Shown here: positions 1-15,289 of the stretch, piece after piece
How positions within the stretch are numbered: the stretch's first letter is position 1
Layout of the letters: each line of letters begins with the position of its first letter
Assembly: GCF_051020765.1 (NCBI RefSeq)
Contig: NW_027469197.1
Location: forward strand, 310,001 to 374,000
Reading direction: 5' to 3'
From: Lasioglossum baleicum
Taxonomy: Eukaryota > Arthropoda > Insecta > Hymenoptera > Halictidae
DNA length: 64,000 bases
Notes under the pieces: generated by a model
What the model saw: only the letters and a program-made list of their open reading frames with translations
What the model was told of the DNA's origin: nothing
Database searches by the model: none
Translations under genes and position numbers: made by a program

Positions 1-925
1 ATAACGCATAACGCATAACGCATAACGCATAACGCATAACGCATAACGCATAACGCATAACGCATAACGCATAACGCATAACGCATAACGCATAACGCAT
101 AACGCATATCGCATAACGCATAACGCTTAACGCATAACGCATAACGCATAACGCATAACGCATAACGCATAACGCATAACGCATAACGCATAACGCATAA
201 CGCATAACGCATATCGCATAACGCATAACGCTTAACGCATAACGCTTAACGAATAACGCATAACGCATAACGCATAACGCATAACGAATAACGCATAACG
301 CATGACGCATAACGCATAACGCATAACGCATAACGCATAACGCATAACGCATAACGCATAACGCATAACGCATAACGCATAACGCATAACGCATAACGCA
401 TAACGCATAACGCATAACGCATAACGCATAACGCATAACGCATAACGCATAACGCATAACGCATAACGCATAACGCATAACGCATAACGCATAACGCATA
501 ACGCATAACGCATAACGCATAACGCATAACGCATAACGCATAACGCATAACGCATAACGCATAACGCATAACGCATAACGCATAACGCATAACGCATAAC
601 GCATAACGCATAACGCATAACGCATAACGCATAACGCATAACGCATAACGCATAACGCATAACGCATAACGCATAACGCATAACGCATAACGCATAACGC
701 ATAACGCATAACGCATAACGCATAACGCATAACGCATAACGCATAACGCATAACGCATAACGCATAACGCATAACGCATAACGCATAACGCATAACGCAT
801 AACGCATAACGCATAACGCATAACGCTTAACGCATAACGCATAACGCATAACGCATAACGCATAATGCATAACGCATAACGCTTAACGCATAGCCCATAA
901 CGCATAACGCATAACGCATAACGCA

Positions 926-2440
926 TCACGCATAACGCATAACGTATAACGCGTAACGCATAACGCATAACGAATAACGCATAACGCTTAACGCATAACG
1001 CATAACGCATAACGGATAACGCATAACGGATAACGCATAACGGATAACGCATAACGCATAACGTATAACGCATAACGCATAACGTATAACGCGTAACGCA
1101 TAACGCATAACGCATAACACATATCGCATAACGCATAACGCATAACGCTTAACGCATAACGCATAACGCATAACGCATAACGGATAACGCATAACGCATA
1201 TCGCATAACGCATAACGCTTAACGCATAACGCTTAACGCATAACGCATTACGCATAACGCATAACGCATAACGGATAACGCATGACGCATAACGGATAAC
1301 GCAAGACGCATAACGCATAAAGCATAACGCATAACGCATAACGCATAACGCATAACGGATAACGCATAACGCATAACGCGTAACGCATAACGCATAACGC
1401 TTAACGCATAACGCATAACGCATAACGCATAATGCATAACGCATAACGCTTAACGCATTGCCCATAACGCATAACGCATAACGCATCACGCATAACGCAT
1501 AACGCATAACGTATAACGCGTAACGCATAACGCATAACGCATAACACATATCGCATAACGCATAACGCATAACGCTTAACGCATAACGCATAACGCATAA
1601 CGCATAACGCATAACGCATAACGCATAACGCATAACGCATAACGCATAACGCATAACGCATAACGCATAACGCATAACGCATAACGCATAACGCATAACG
1701 CTTAACGCATAACGCATAACGCATAACGCATAATGCATAACGCATAACGCTTAACGCATTGCCCATAACGCATAACGCATAACGCATCACGCATAACGCA
1801 TAACGTATAACGCGTAACGCATAACGCATAACGAATAACGCATAACGCTTAACGCATAACGCATAACGCATAACGGATAACGCATAACGGATAACGCATA
1901 AGGCATAACGCATAACGCATAACGCATAACGCATAACGCATAACGCATAACGCATAACGCATAACGCATAACGCATAACGCATAACGCATAACGCATAAC
2001 GCATAACGCATAACGCATAACGCTTAACGCATAACGCATAACGCATAACGCATAACGCATAATGCATAACGCATAACGCTTAACGCATAGCCCATAACGC
2101 ATAACGCATAACGCATAACGCATCACGCATAACGCATAACGTATAACGCGTAACGCATAACGCATAACGAATAACGCATAACGCGTAACGCATAACGCAT
2201 GACGCATAACACATATCGCATAACGCATAACGCATAACGCTTAACGCATAACGCATAACGCATAACGCATAACGGATAACGCATAACGCATATCGCATAA
2301 CGCATAACGCTTAACGCATAACGCTTAACGCATAACGCATTACGCATAACGCATAACGCATAACGGATAACGCATGACGCATAACGGATAACGCAAGACG
2401 CATAACGCATAAAGCATAACGCATAACGCATAACGCATTA
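926..2440. repeat. Higher-order repeat, ~2.03-kb spacing, copy 1
   Basis: The order of variant heptamers here matches that at 2956-4475. Examples are 988-1206 against 3018-3236 (offset 2030) and 1849-2067 against 3886-4104 (offset 2037), whose - strand translations are identical. Both offsets are multiples of 7; the change from 2030 to 2037 is one extra heptamer. Edges are approximate because flanking heptamers are uninformative. Confidence 0.75.
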
Positions 2441-2955
2441 CGCATAACGCATAACGCATAACGCATAACGCATAACGCATAACGCATAACGCATAACGCA
2501 TAACGCATAACGCATAACGCATAACGCATAACGCATAACGCATAACGCATAACGCATAACGCATAACGCATAACGCATAACGCATAACGCATAACGCATA
2601 ACGCATAACGCATAACGCATAACGCTTAACGCATAACGCATAACGCATAACGCATAACGCATAATGCATAACGCATAACGCTTAACGCATAGCCCATAAC
2701 GCATAACGCATAACGCATAACGCATAACGCATAACGCATAACGCATAACGCATAACGCATAACGCATAACGCATAACGCATAACGCATAACGCATAACGC
2801 ATAACGCATAACGCATAACGCATAACGCATAACGCATAACGCATAACGCATAACGCTTAACGCATAACGCATAACGCATAACGCATAACGCATAATGCAT
2901 AACGCATAACGCTTAACGCATAGCCCATAACGCATAACGCATAACGCATAACGCA

Positions 2956-4475
2956 TCACGCATAACGCATAACGTATAACGCGTAACGCATAACGCATAA
3001 CGAATAACGCATAACGCTTAACGCATAACGCATAACGCATAACGGATAACGCATAACGGATAACGCATAACGGATAACGCATAACGCATAACGTATAACG
3101 CATAACGCATAACGTATAACGCGTAACGCATAACGCATAACGCATAACACATATCGCATAACGCATAACGCATAACGCTTAACGCATAACGCATAACGCA
3201 TAACGCATAACGGATAACGCATAACGCATATCGCATAACGCATAACGCTTAACGCATAACGCTTAACGCATAACGCATTACGCATAACGCATAACGCATA
3301 ACGGATAACGCATGACGCATAACGGATAACGCAAGACGCATAACGCATAAAGCATAACGCATAACGCATAACGCATAACGCATAACGGATAACGCATAAC
3401 GCATAACGCGTAACGCATAACGCATAACGCTTAACGCATAACGCATAACGCATAACGCATAATGCATAACGCATAACGCTTAACGCATTGCCCATAACGC
3501 ATAACGCATAACGCATCACGCATAACGCATAACGCATAACGTATAACGCGTAACGCATAACGCATAACGCATAACACATATCGCATAACGCATAACGCAT
3601 AACGCTTAACGCATAACGCATAACGCATAACGCATAACGCATAACGCATAACGCATAACGCATAACGCATAACGCATAACGCATAACGCATAACGCATAA
3701 CGCATAACGCATAACGCATAACGCATAACGCATAACGCTTAACGCATAACGCATAACGCATAACGCATAATGCATAACGCATAACGCTTAACGCATTGCC
3801 CATAACGCATAACGCATAACGCATCACGCATAACGCATAACGTATAACGCGTAACGCATAACGCATAACGAATAACGCATAACGCTTAACGCATAACGCA
3901 TAACGCATAACGGATAACGCATAACGGATAACGCATAAGGCATAACGCATAACGCATAACGCATAACGCATAACGCATAACGCATAACGCATAACGCATA
4001 ACGCATAACGCATAACGCATAACGCATAACGCATAACGCATAACGCATAACGCATAACGCTTAACGCATAACGCATAACGCATAACGCATAACGCATAAT
4101 GCATAACGCATAACGCTTAACGCATAGCCCATAACGCATAACGCATAACGCATAACGCATCACGCATAACGCATAACGTATAACGCGTAACGCATAACGC
4201 ATAACGAATAACGCATAACGCGTAACGCATAACGCATGACGCATAACACATATCGCATAACGCATAACGCATAACGCTTAACGCATAACGCATAACGCAT
4301 AACGCATAACGGATAACGCATAACGCATATCGCATAACGCATAACGCTTAACGCATAACGCTTAACGCATAACGCATTACGCATAACGCATAACGCATAA
4401 CGGATAACGCATGACGCATAACGGATAACGCAAGACGCATAACGCATAAAGCATAACGCATAACGCATAACGCAT
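2956..4475. repeat. Higher-order repeat, ~2.03-kb spacing, copy 2
   Basis: Second copy of the variant-marked block at 926-2440. The order of CGAATAAC, CTTAACG, CGGATAAC, CGTATAAC, GCGTAACG, ACACATATC and CATTACG variants is the same. Parts of the block recur again at 4.5-5.9 kb and 5.7-7.1 kb in rearranged combinations; for example the 72-residue - strand translation at 2080-2298 recurs at 4117, 5671 and 6777. This suggests repeated unequal exchange. Confidence 0.72.
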
Positions 4476-7400
4476 TACGCATAACGGATAACGCATAACG
4501 CATAACGCGTAACGCATAACGCATAACGCTTAACGCATAACGCATAACGCATAACGCATAATGCATAACGCATAACGCATAACGGATAACGCATAACGGA
4601 TAACGCATAACGGATAACGCATAACGCATAACGTATAACGCATAACGCATAACGTATAACGCGTAACGCATAACGCATAACGCATAACACATATCGCATA
4701 ACGCATAACGCATAACGCTTAACGCATAACGCATAACGCATAACGCATAACGGATAACGCATAACGCATATCGCATAACGCATAACGCTTAACGCATAAC
4801 GCTTAACGCATAACGCATTACGCATAACGCATAACGCATAACGGATAACGCATGACGCATAACGGATAACGCAAGACGCATAACGCATAAAGCATAACGC
4901 ATAACGCATAACGCATAACGCATAACGGATAACGCATAACGCATAACGCGTAACGCATAACGCATAACGCTTAACGCATAACGCATAACGCATAACGCAT
5001 AATGCATAACGCATAACGCTTAACGCATTGCCCATAACGCATAACGCATAACGCATCACGCATAACGCATAACGCATAACGTATAACGCGTAACGCATAA
5101 CGCATAACGCATAACACATATCGCATAACGCATAACGCATAACGCTTAACGCATAACGCATAACGCATAACGCATAACGCATAACGCATAACGCATAACG
5201 CATAACGCATAACGCATAACGCATAACGCATAACGCATAACGCATAACGCATAACGCATAACGCATAACGCATAACGCATAACGCTTAACGCATAACGCA
5301 TAACGCATAACGCATAATGCATAACGCATAACGCTTAACGCATTGCCCATAACGCATAACGCATAACGCATCACGCATAACGCATAACGTATAACGCGTA
5401 ACGCATAACGCATAACGAATAACGCATAACGCTTAACGCATAACGCATAACGCATAACGGATAACGCATAACGGATAACGCATAAGGCATAACGCATAAC
5501 GCATAACGCATAACGCATAACGCATAACGCATAACGCATAACGCATAACGCATAACGCATAACGCATAACGCATAACGCATAACGCATAACGCATAACGC
5601 ATAACGCATAACGCTTAACGCATAACGCATAACGCATAACGCATAACGCATAATGCATAACGCATAACGCTTAACGCATAGCCCATAACGCATAACGCAT
5701 AACGCATAACGCATCACGCATAACGCATAACGTATAACGCGTAACGCATAACGCATAACGAATAACGCATAACGCGTAACGCATAACGCATGACGCATAA
5801 CACATATCGCATAACGCATAACGCATAACGCTTAACGCATAACGCATAACGCATAACGCATAACGGATAACGCATAACGCATATCGCATAACGCATAACG
5901 CTTAACGCATAACGCTTAACGCATAACGCATTACGCATAACGCATAACGCATAACGGATAACGCATGACGCATAACGGATAACGCAAGACGCATAACGCA
6001 TAAAGCATAACGCATAACGCATAACGCATAACGCATAACGGATAACGCATAACGCATAACGCGTAACGCATAACGCATAACGCTTAACGCATAACGCATA
6101 ACGCATAACGCATAATGCATAACGCATAACGCTTAACGCATTGCCCATAACGCATAACGCATAACGCATCACGCATAACGCATAACGCATAACGTATAAC
6201 GCGTAACGCATAACGCATAACGCATAACACATATCGCATAACGCATAACGCATAACGCTTAACGCATAACGCATAACGCATAACGCATAACGCATAACGC
6301 ATAACGCATAACGCATAACGCATAACGCATAACGCATAACGCATAACGCATAACGCATAACGCATAACGCATAACGCATAACGCTTAACGCATAACGCAT
6401 AACGCATAACGCATAATGCATAACGCATAACGCTTAACGCATTGCCCATAACGCATAACGCATAACGCATCACGCATAACGCATAACGTATAACGCGTAA
6501 CGCATAACGCATAACGAATAACGCATAACGCTTAACGCATAACGCATAACGCATAACGGATAACGCATAACGGATAACGCATAAGGCATAACGCATAACG
6601 CATAACGCATAACGCATAACGCATAACGCATAACGCATAACGCATAACGCATAACGCATAACGCATAACGCATAACGCATAACGCATAACGCATAACGCA
6701 TAACGCATAACGCATAACGCTTAACGCATAACGCATAACGCATAACGCATAACGCATAATGCATAACGCATAACGCTTAACGCATAGCCCATAACGCATA
6801 ACGCATAACGCATAACGCATCACGCATAACGCATAACGTATAACGCGTAACGCATAACGCATAACGAATAACGCATAACGCGTAACGCATAACGCATGAC
6901 GCATAACACATATCGCATAACGCATAACGCATAACGCTTAACGCATAACGCATAACGCATAACGCATAACGGATAACGCATAACGCATATCGCATAACGC
7001 ATAACGCTTAACGCATAACGCTTAACGCATAACGCATTACGCATAACGCATAACGCATAACGGATAACGCATGACGCATAACGGATAACGCAAGACGCAT
7101 AACGCATAAAGCATAACGCATAACGCATAACGCATTACGCATAACGGATAACGCATAACGCATAACGCGTAACGCATAACGCATAACGCTTAACGCATAA
7201 CGCATAACGCATAACGCATAATGCATAACGCATAACGCTTAACGCATTGCCCATAACGCATAACGCATAACGCATCACGCATAACGCATAACGCATAACG
7301 TATAACGCGTAACGCATAACGCATAACGCATAACACATATCGCATAACGCATAACGCATAACGCTTAACGCATAACGCATAACGCATAACGCATAACGCA

Positions 7401-10400
7401 TAACGCATAACGCATAACGCATAACGCATAATGCATAACGCATAACGCTTAACGCATTGCCCATAACGCATAACGCATAACGCATCACGCATAACGCATA
7501 ACGCATAACCTATAACGCGTAACGCATAACGCATAACGCATAACACATATCGCATAACGCATAACGCATAACGCTTAACGCATAACGCATAACGCATAAC
7601 GCATAACGCATAACGCATAACGCATAACGCTTAACGCATAACGCATAACGCATAACGAATAACGCATAACGCATAACGCATAACGCATAACGCATAACGC
7701 ATAACGCATAACGCATAACGCATAACGCATAACGCATAACGCATAACGCTTAACGCATAACGCATAACGCATAACGCATAATGCATAACGCATAACGCTT
7801 AACGCATTGCCCATAACGCATAACGCATAACGCATCACGCATAACGCATAACGTATAACGCGTAACGCATAACGCATAACGAATAACGCATAACGCTTAA
7901 CGCATAACGCATAACGCATAACGGATAACGCATAACGGATAACGCATAACGCATAACGCATAACGCATAACGCATAACGCATAACGCATAACGCATAACG
8001 CATAACGCATAACGCATAACGCATAACGCATAACGCATAACGCATAACGCATAACGCTTAACGCATAACGCATAACGCATAACGCATAACGCATAATGCA
8101 TAACGCATAACGCTTAACGCATAGCCCATAACGCATAACGCATAACGCATAACGCATCACGCATAACGCATAACGTATAACGCGTAACGCATAACGCATA
8201 ACGAATAACGCATAACGCTTAACGCATAACGCATAACGCATAACGGATAACGCATAACGGATAACGCATAACGCATAACGTATAACGCATAACGCATAAC
8301 GTATAACGCGTAACGCATAACGCATGACGCATAACACATATCGCATAACGCATAACGCATAACGCTTAACGCATAACGCATAACGCATAACGCATAACGG
8401 ATAACGCATAACGCATATCGCATAACGCATAACGCTTAACGCATAACGCTTAACGCATAACGCATTACGCATAACGCATAACGCATAACGGATAACGCAT
8501 GACGCATAACGGATAACGCAAGACGCATAACGCATAAAGCATAACGCATAACGCATAACGCATTACGCATAACGGATAACGCATAACGCATAACGCGTAA
8601 CGCATAACGCATAACGCTTAACGCATAACGCATAACGCATAACGCATAATGCATAACGCATAACGCTTAACGCATTGCCCATAACGCATAACGCATAACG
8701 CATCACGCATAACGCATAACGCATAACGTATAACGCGTAACGCATAACGCATAACGCATAACACATATCGCATAACGCATAACGCATAACGCTTAACGCA
8801 TAACGCATAACGCATAACGCATAACGCATAACGCATAACGCATAACGCATAACGCATAACGCATAACGCATAACGCATAACGCATAACGCATAACGCATA
8901 ACGCATAACGCATAACGCATATCGCATAACGCATAACGCTTAACGCATAACGCTTAACGAATAACGCATAACGCATAACGCATAACGCATAACGAATAAC
9001 GCATAACGCATAACGCATAACGCATAACGCATAACGCATAACGCATAACGCATAACGCATAACGCATAACGCTTAACGCATAACGCATAACGCATAACGG
9101 ATAACGCATAACGGATAACGCATAACGGATAACGCATAACGCATAACGTATAACGCATAACGCATAACGTATAACGCGTAACGCATAACGCATAACGCAT
9201 AACACATATCGCATAACGCATAACGCATAACGCTTAACGCATAACGCATAACGCATAACGCATAACGGATAACGCATAACGCATATCGCATAACGCATAA
9301 CGCTTAACGCATAACGCTTAACGCATAACGCATTACGCATAACGCATAACGCATAACGGATAACGCATGACGCATAACGGATAACGCAAGACGCATAACG
9401 CATAAAGCATAACGCATAACGCATAACGCATAACGCATAACGGATAACGCATAACGCATAACGCGTAACGCATAACGCATAACGCTTAACGCATAACGCA
9501 TAACGCATAACGCATAATGCATAACGCATAACGCTTAACGCATTGCCCATAACGCATAACGCATAACGCATCACGCATAACGCATAACGCATAACGTATA
9601 ACGCGTAACGCATAACGCATAACGCATAACACATATCGCATAACGCATAACGCATAACGCTTAACGCATAACGCATAACGCATAACGCATAACGCATAAC
9701 GCATAACGCATAACGCATAACGCATAACGCATAACGCATAACGCATAACGCATAACGCATAACGCATAACGCATAACGCATAACGCATAACGCTTAACGC
9801 ATAACGCATAACGCATAACGCATAATGCATAACGCATAACGCTTAACGCATTGCCCATAACGCATAACGCATAACGCATCACGCATAACGCATAACGTAT
9901 AACGCGTAACGCATAACGCATAACGAATAACGCATAACGCTTAACGCATAACGCATAACGCATAACGGATAACGCATAACGGATAACGCATAACGCATAA
10001 CGCATAACGCATAACGCATAACGCATAACGCATAACGCATAACGCATAACGCATAACGCATAACGCATAACGCATAACGCATAACGCATAACGCATAACG
10101 CATAACGCTTAACGCATAACGCATAACGCATAACGCATAATGCATAATGCATAACGCATAACGCTTAACGCATAGCCCATAACGCATAACGCATAACGCA
10201 TAACGCATCACGCATAACGCATAACGTATAACGCGTAACGCATAACGCATAACGAATAACGCATAACGCTTAACGCATAACGCATAACGCATAACGGATA
10301 ACGCATAACGGATAACGCATAACGCATAACGTATAACGCATAACGCATAACGTATAACGCGTAACGCATAACGCATGACGCATAACACATATCGCATAAC

Positions 10401-13400
10401 GCATAACGCATAACGCTTAACGCATAACGCATAACGCATAACGCATAACGGATAACGCATAACGCATATCGCATAACGCATAACGCTTAACGCATAACGC
10501 TTAACGCATAACGCATTACGCATAACGCATAACGCATAACGGATAACGCATGACGCATAACGGATAACGCAAGACGCATAACGCATAAAGCATAACGCAT
10601 AACGCATAACGCATTACGCATAACGGATAACGCATAACGCATAACGCGTAACGCATAACGCATAACGCTTAACGCATAACGCATAACGCATAACGCATAA
10701 TGCATAACGCATAACGCTTAACGCATTGCCCATAACGCATAACGCATAACGCATCACGCATAACGCATAACGCATAACGTATAACGCGTAACGCATAACG
10801 CATAACGCATAACACATATCGCATAACGCATAACGCATAACGCTTAACGCATAACGCATAACGCATAACGCATAACGCATAACGCATAACGCATAACGCA
10901 TAACGCATAACGCATAACGCATAACGCATAACGCATAACGCATAACGCATATCGCATAACGCATAACGCTTAACGCATAACGCTTAACGAATAACGCATA
11001 ACGCATAACGCATAACGCATAACGAATAACGCATAACGCATAACGCATAACGCATAACGCATAACGCATAACGCATAACGCATAACGCATAACGCATAAC
11101 GCATAACGCATAACGCATAACGCATAACGCATAACGCATAACGCATAACGCATAACGCATAACGCATAACGCATAACGCATAACGCATAACGCATAACGC
11201 ATAACGCATAACGCATAACGCATAACGCATAACGCATAACGCATAACGCATAACGCATAACGCTTAACGCATAACGCATAACGCATAACGCATAACGCAT
11301 AATGCATAACGCATAACGCTTAACGCATAGCCCATAACGCATAACGCATAACGCATCACGCATAACGCATAATGTATAACGCGTAACGCATAACGCATAA
11401 CGAATAACGCATAACGCTTAACGCATAACGCATAACGCATAACGGATAACGCATAACGGATAACGCATAACGCATAACGTATAACGCATAACGCATAACG
11501 TATAACGCGTAACGCATAACGCATAACGCATAACACATATCGCATAACGCATAACGCATAACGCATAACGCATAACGCATAACGCATAACGCATAACGCA
11601 TAACGCATAACGCATAACGCATAACGCATAACGCATAACGCATAACGCATAACGCATAACGCATAACGCATAACGCATAACGCATAACGCATAACGCATA
11701 ACGCATAACGCATAACGCATAACGCATAACGCATAACGCATAACGCATAACGCTTAACGCATAACGCATAACGCATAACGCATAACGCATAATGCATAAC
11801 GCATAACGCTTAACGCATTGCCCATAACGCATAACGCATAACGCATCACGCATAACGCATAACGTATAACGCGTAACGCATAACGCATAACGCATAACAC
11901 ATATCGCATAACCCATAACGCATAACGCTTAACGCATAACGCATAACGCATAACGCATATCGCATAACGCATAACGCATAACGCATAACGCATAACGCAT
12001 AACGCATAACGCATAACGCATAACGCATAACGCATAACGCATAACGCATAACGCATAACGCATAACGCATATCGCATAACGCATAACGCTTAACGCATAA
12101 CGCTTAACGAATAACGCATAACGCATAACGCATAACGCATAACGAATAACGCATAACGCATGACGCATAACGCATAACGCATAACGCATAACGCATAACG
12201 CATAACGCATAACGCATAACGCATAACGCATAACGCATAACGCATAACGCATAACGCATAACGCATAACGCATAACGCATAACGCATAACGCATAACGCA
12301 TAACGCATAACGCATAACGCATAACGCATAACGCATAACGCATAACGCATAACGCATAACGCATAACGCATAACGCATAACGCATAACGCATAACGCATA
12401 ACGCATAACGCATAACGCATAACGCATAACGCATAACGCATAACGCATAACGCATAACGCATAACGCATAACGCATAACGCTTAACGCATAACGCATAAC
12501 GCATAACGCATAACGCATAATGCATAACGCATAACGCTTAACGCATTGCCCATAACGCATAACGCATAACGCATCACGCATAACGCATAACGTATAACGC
12601 GTAACGCATAACGCATAACGAATAACGCATAACGCTTAACGCATAACGCATAACGCATAACGGATAACGCATAACGGATAACGCATAACGCATAACGTAT
12701 AACGCATAACGCATAACGTATAACGCGTAACGCATAACGCATAACGCATAACACATATCGCATAACGCATAACGCATAACGCTTAACGCATAACGCATAA
12801 CGCATAACGCATAACGGATAACGCATAACGCATAACGCATATCGCATAACGCATAACGCATAACGCTTAAGGCATAACGCATAACGCATAACGCATAACG
12901 CATAACGCATAACGCATAACGCATAACGCATAACGCATAACGCATAACGCATAACGCATAACGCATAACGCATAACGCATAACGCATAACGCATAACGCA
13001 TAACGCATAACGCATAACGCATAACGCATAACGCATAACGCATAACGCATAACGCATAACGCATAACGCATAACGCATAACGCATAACGCATAACGCATA
13101 ACGCATAACGCATAACGCATAACGCATAACGCATAACGCATAACGCATAACGCTTAACGCATAACGCATAACGCATAACGCATAACGCATAATGCATAAC
13201 GCATAACGCTTAACGCATTGCCCATAACGCATAACGCATAACGCATCACGCATAACGCATAACGTATAACGCGTAACGCATAACGCATAACGAATAACGC
13301 ATAACGCTTAACGCATAACGCATAACGCATAACGGATAACGCATAACGGATAACGCATAACGCATAACGTATAACGCATAACGCATAACGTATAACGCGT

Positions 13401-14096
13401 AACGCATAACGCATAACGCATAACACATATCGCATAACGCATAACGCATAACGCTTAACGCATAACGCATAACGCATAACGCATAACGGATAACGCATAA
13501 CGCATAACGCATATCGCATAACGCATAACGCATAACGCTTAAGGCATAACGCATAACGCATAACGCATAACGCATAACGCATAACGCATAACGCATAACG
13601 CATAACGCATGACGCATAACGCATAACGCATAACGCATAACGCATAACGCATAACGCATAACGGATAACGCATAACACATAACGCATATCACATAACGCA
13701 TAACGCTTAACGCATAACGCATAACGCATAACGCATAACGTATAACGCATAACGCATAACGTATAACGCGTAACGCATAACGCATAACGCATAACGCATA
13801 ACGCATAACGCATAACGCATAACGCATAACGCATAACGCTTAACGCATAACGCCTAACGCATAACGCGTAACGCATAATGCATAACGCATAACGCTTAAC
13901 GCATAGCCCATAACGCATAACGCATAACGCATCGTGCATAACGCATAACGGATAACGCATAACGCATAACGCATAACGCATAACGGATAACGCATAACGC
14001 ATAAGCATAACGCATAACGAATAACGCATAACGCATAACCCAGAACGCATAACGCATAACGCATAACGCATAACGCATAACACATAACGCATAACG

Positions 14097-14111
14097 TTCA
14101 ATGAAAAAGTC
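14097..14111 (+). repeat. 15-base non-heptamer motif in the satellite, copy 1
   Basis: TTCAATGAAAAAGTC stands where a single C is expected between ATAACG and ATAACG. It adds 14 bases, exactly two satellite units, so the phase is kept. It is the only recurrent sequence in the array that does not look like a substituted heptamer. Confidence 0.9.
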
Positions 14112-14271
14112 ATAACGCATAACGGATAACGCATAACGCATAACGCATAACGCATAACGCATAACGCATAACGCATAACGCATAACGCATAACGCATAAC
14201 GCATAACGCATAACGCATAACGCATAACGCATAACGCATAACGCATAACGCATAACGCATAACGCATAACG

Positions 14272-14286
14272 TTCAATGAAAAAGTC
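14272..14286 (+). repeat. 15-base non-heptamer motif in the satellite, copy 2
   Basis: Identical motif 175 bp (25 units) after the first copy. The intervening sequence CATAACGCATAACGG is shared on the right side of both, so the two copies probably arose by a local tandem duplication. Confidence 0.9.
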
Positions 14287-15289
14287 ATAACGCATAACGG
14301 ATAACGCATAACGCATAACGCATAACGCATAACGCATAACGCATAACGCATAACGCATAACGCATAACGCATAACGCATAACGCATAACGCATAACGCAT
14401 AACGCATAACGCATAACGCATAACGCATAACGCATAACGCATAACGCATAACGCATAACGCATAACGCATAACGCATAACGCATAACGCATAACGCATAA
14501 CGCATAACGCATAACGCATAACGCATAACGCATAACGCATAACGCATAACGCATAACGCATAACGCATAACGCATAACGCATAACGCATAACGCATAACG
14601 CATAACGCATAACGCATAACGCATAACGCATAACGCATAACGCATAACGCATAACGCAGAACGCATAACGCATAACGCATAACGCATAACGCATAACGCA
14701 TAACGCATGACGCATAACGCATAACGCATAACGCATAACGCATAACGCATAATGCATAACGCATAACGCTTATCGCATAGCCCATAACGCATAACGCATA
14801 ACGCATCACGCATAACGCATAACGTATAACGCGTAACGCATAACGCATAACGAATAACGCATAACGCTTAACGCATAACGCATAACGCATAACGGATAAC
14901 GCATAACGGATAACGCATAACGCATAACGTATAACGCATAACGCATAACGTATAACGCGTAACGCATAACGCATAACGCATAACACATATCGCATAACGC
15001 ATAACGCATAACGCTTAACGCATAACGCATAACGCATAACGCATAACGGATAACGCATAACACATAACGCATATCACATAACGCATAACGCTTAACGCAT
15101 AACGCTTAACGCATAACGCATAACGCATAACGCATAACGCATAACGCATAACGCATAACGCTTAACGCATAACGCATAACGCATAACGCATAACGCATAA
15201 CGCATAACGCATAACGCATAACGCATAACGCATAACGCATAACGCATAACGCATAACGCATAACGCATAACGCATAACGCATAATGCAT

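Larger units (their letters stand above)
7040..15289. repeat. Large higher-order repeat, ~8.2 kb, copy 1
   Basis: From about 7040 the variant string matches that from about 15290 at an offset of 8245. Identical - strand translations pair 7897-8556 with 16149-16808, 9304-9522 with 17549-17767, and 10487-10705 with 18725-18943. The offset drifts in steps of 7 (8245, 8252, 8245, 8238, 8231), meaning single-heptamer gains and losses. It is one less than a multiple of 7, as expected from the one-base deletion at 14001 lying between paired positions. The left edge is placed where the two copies stop agreeing (CATTACG against CATAATG). Confidence 0.75.
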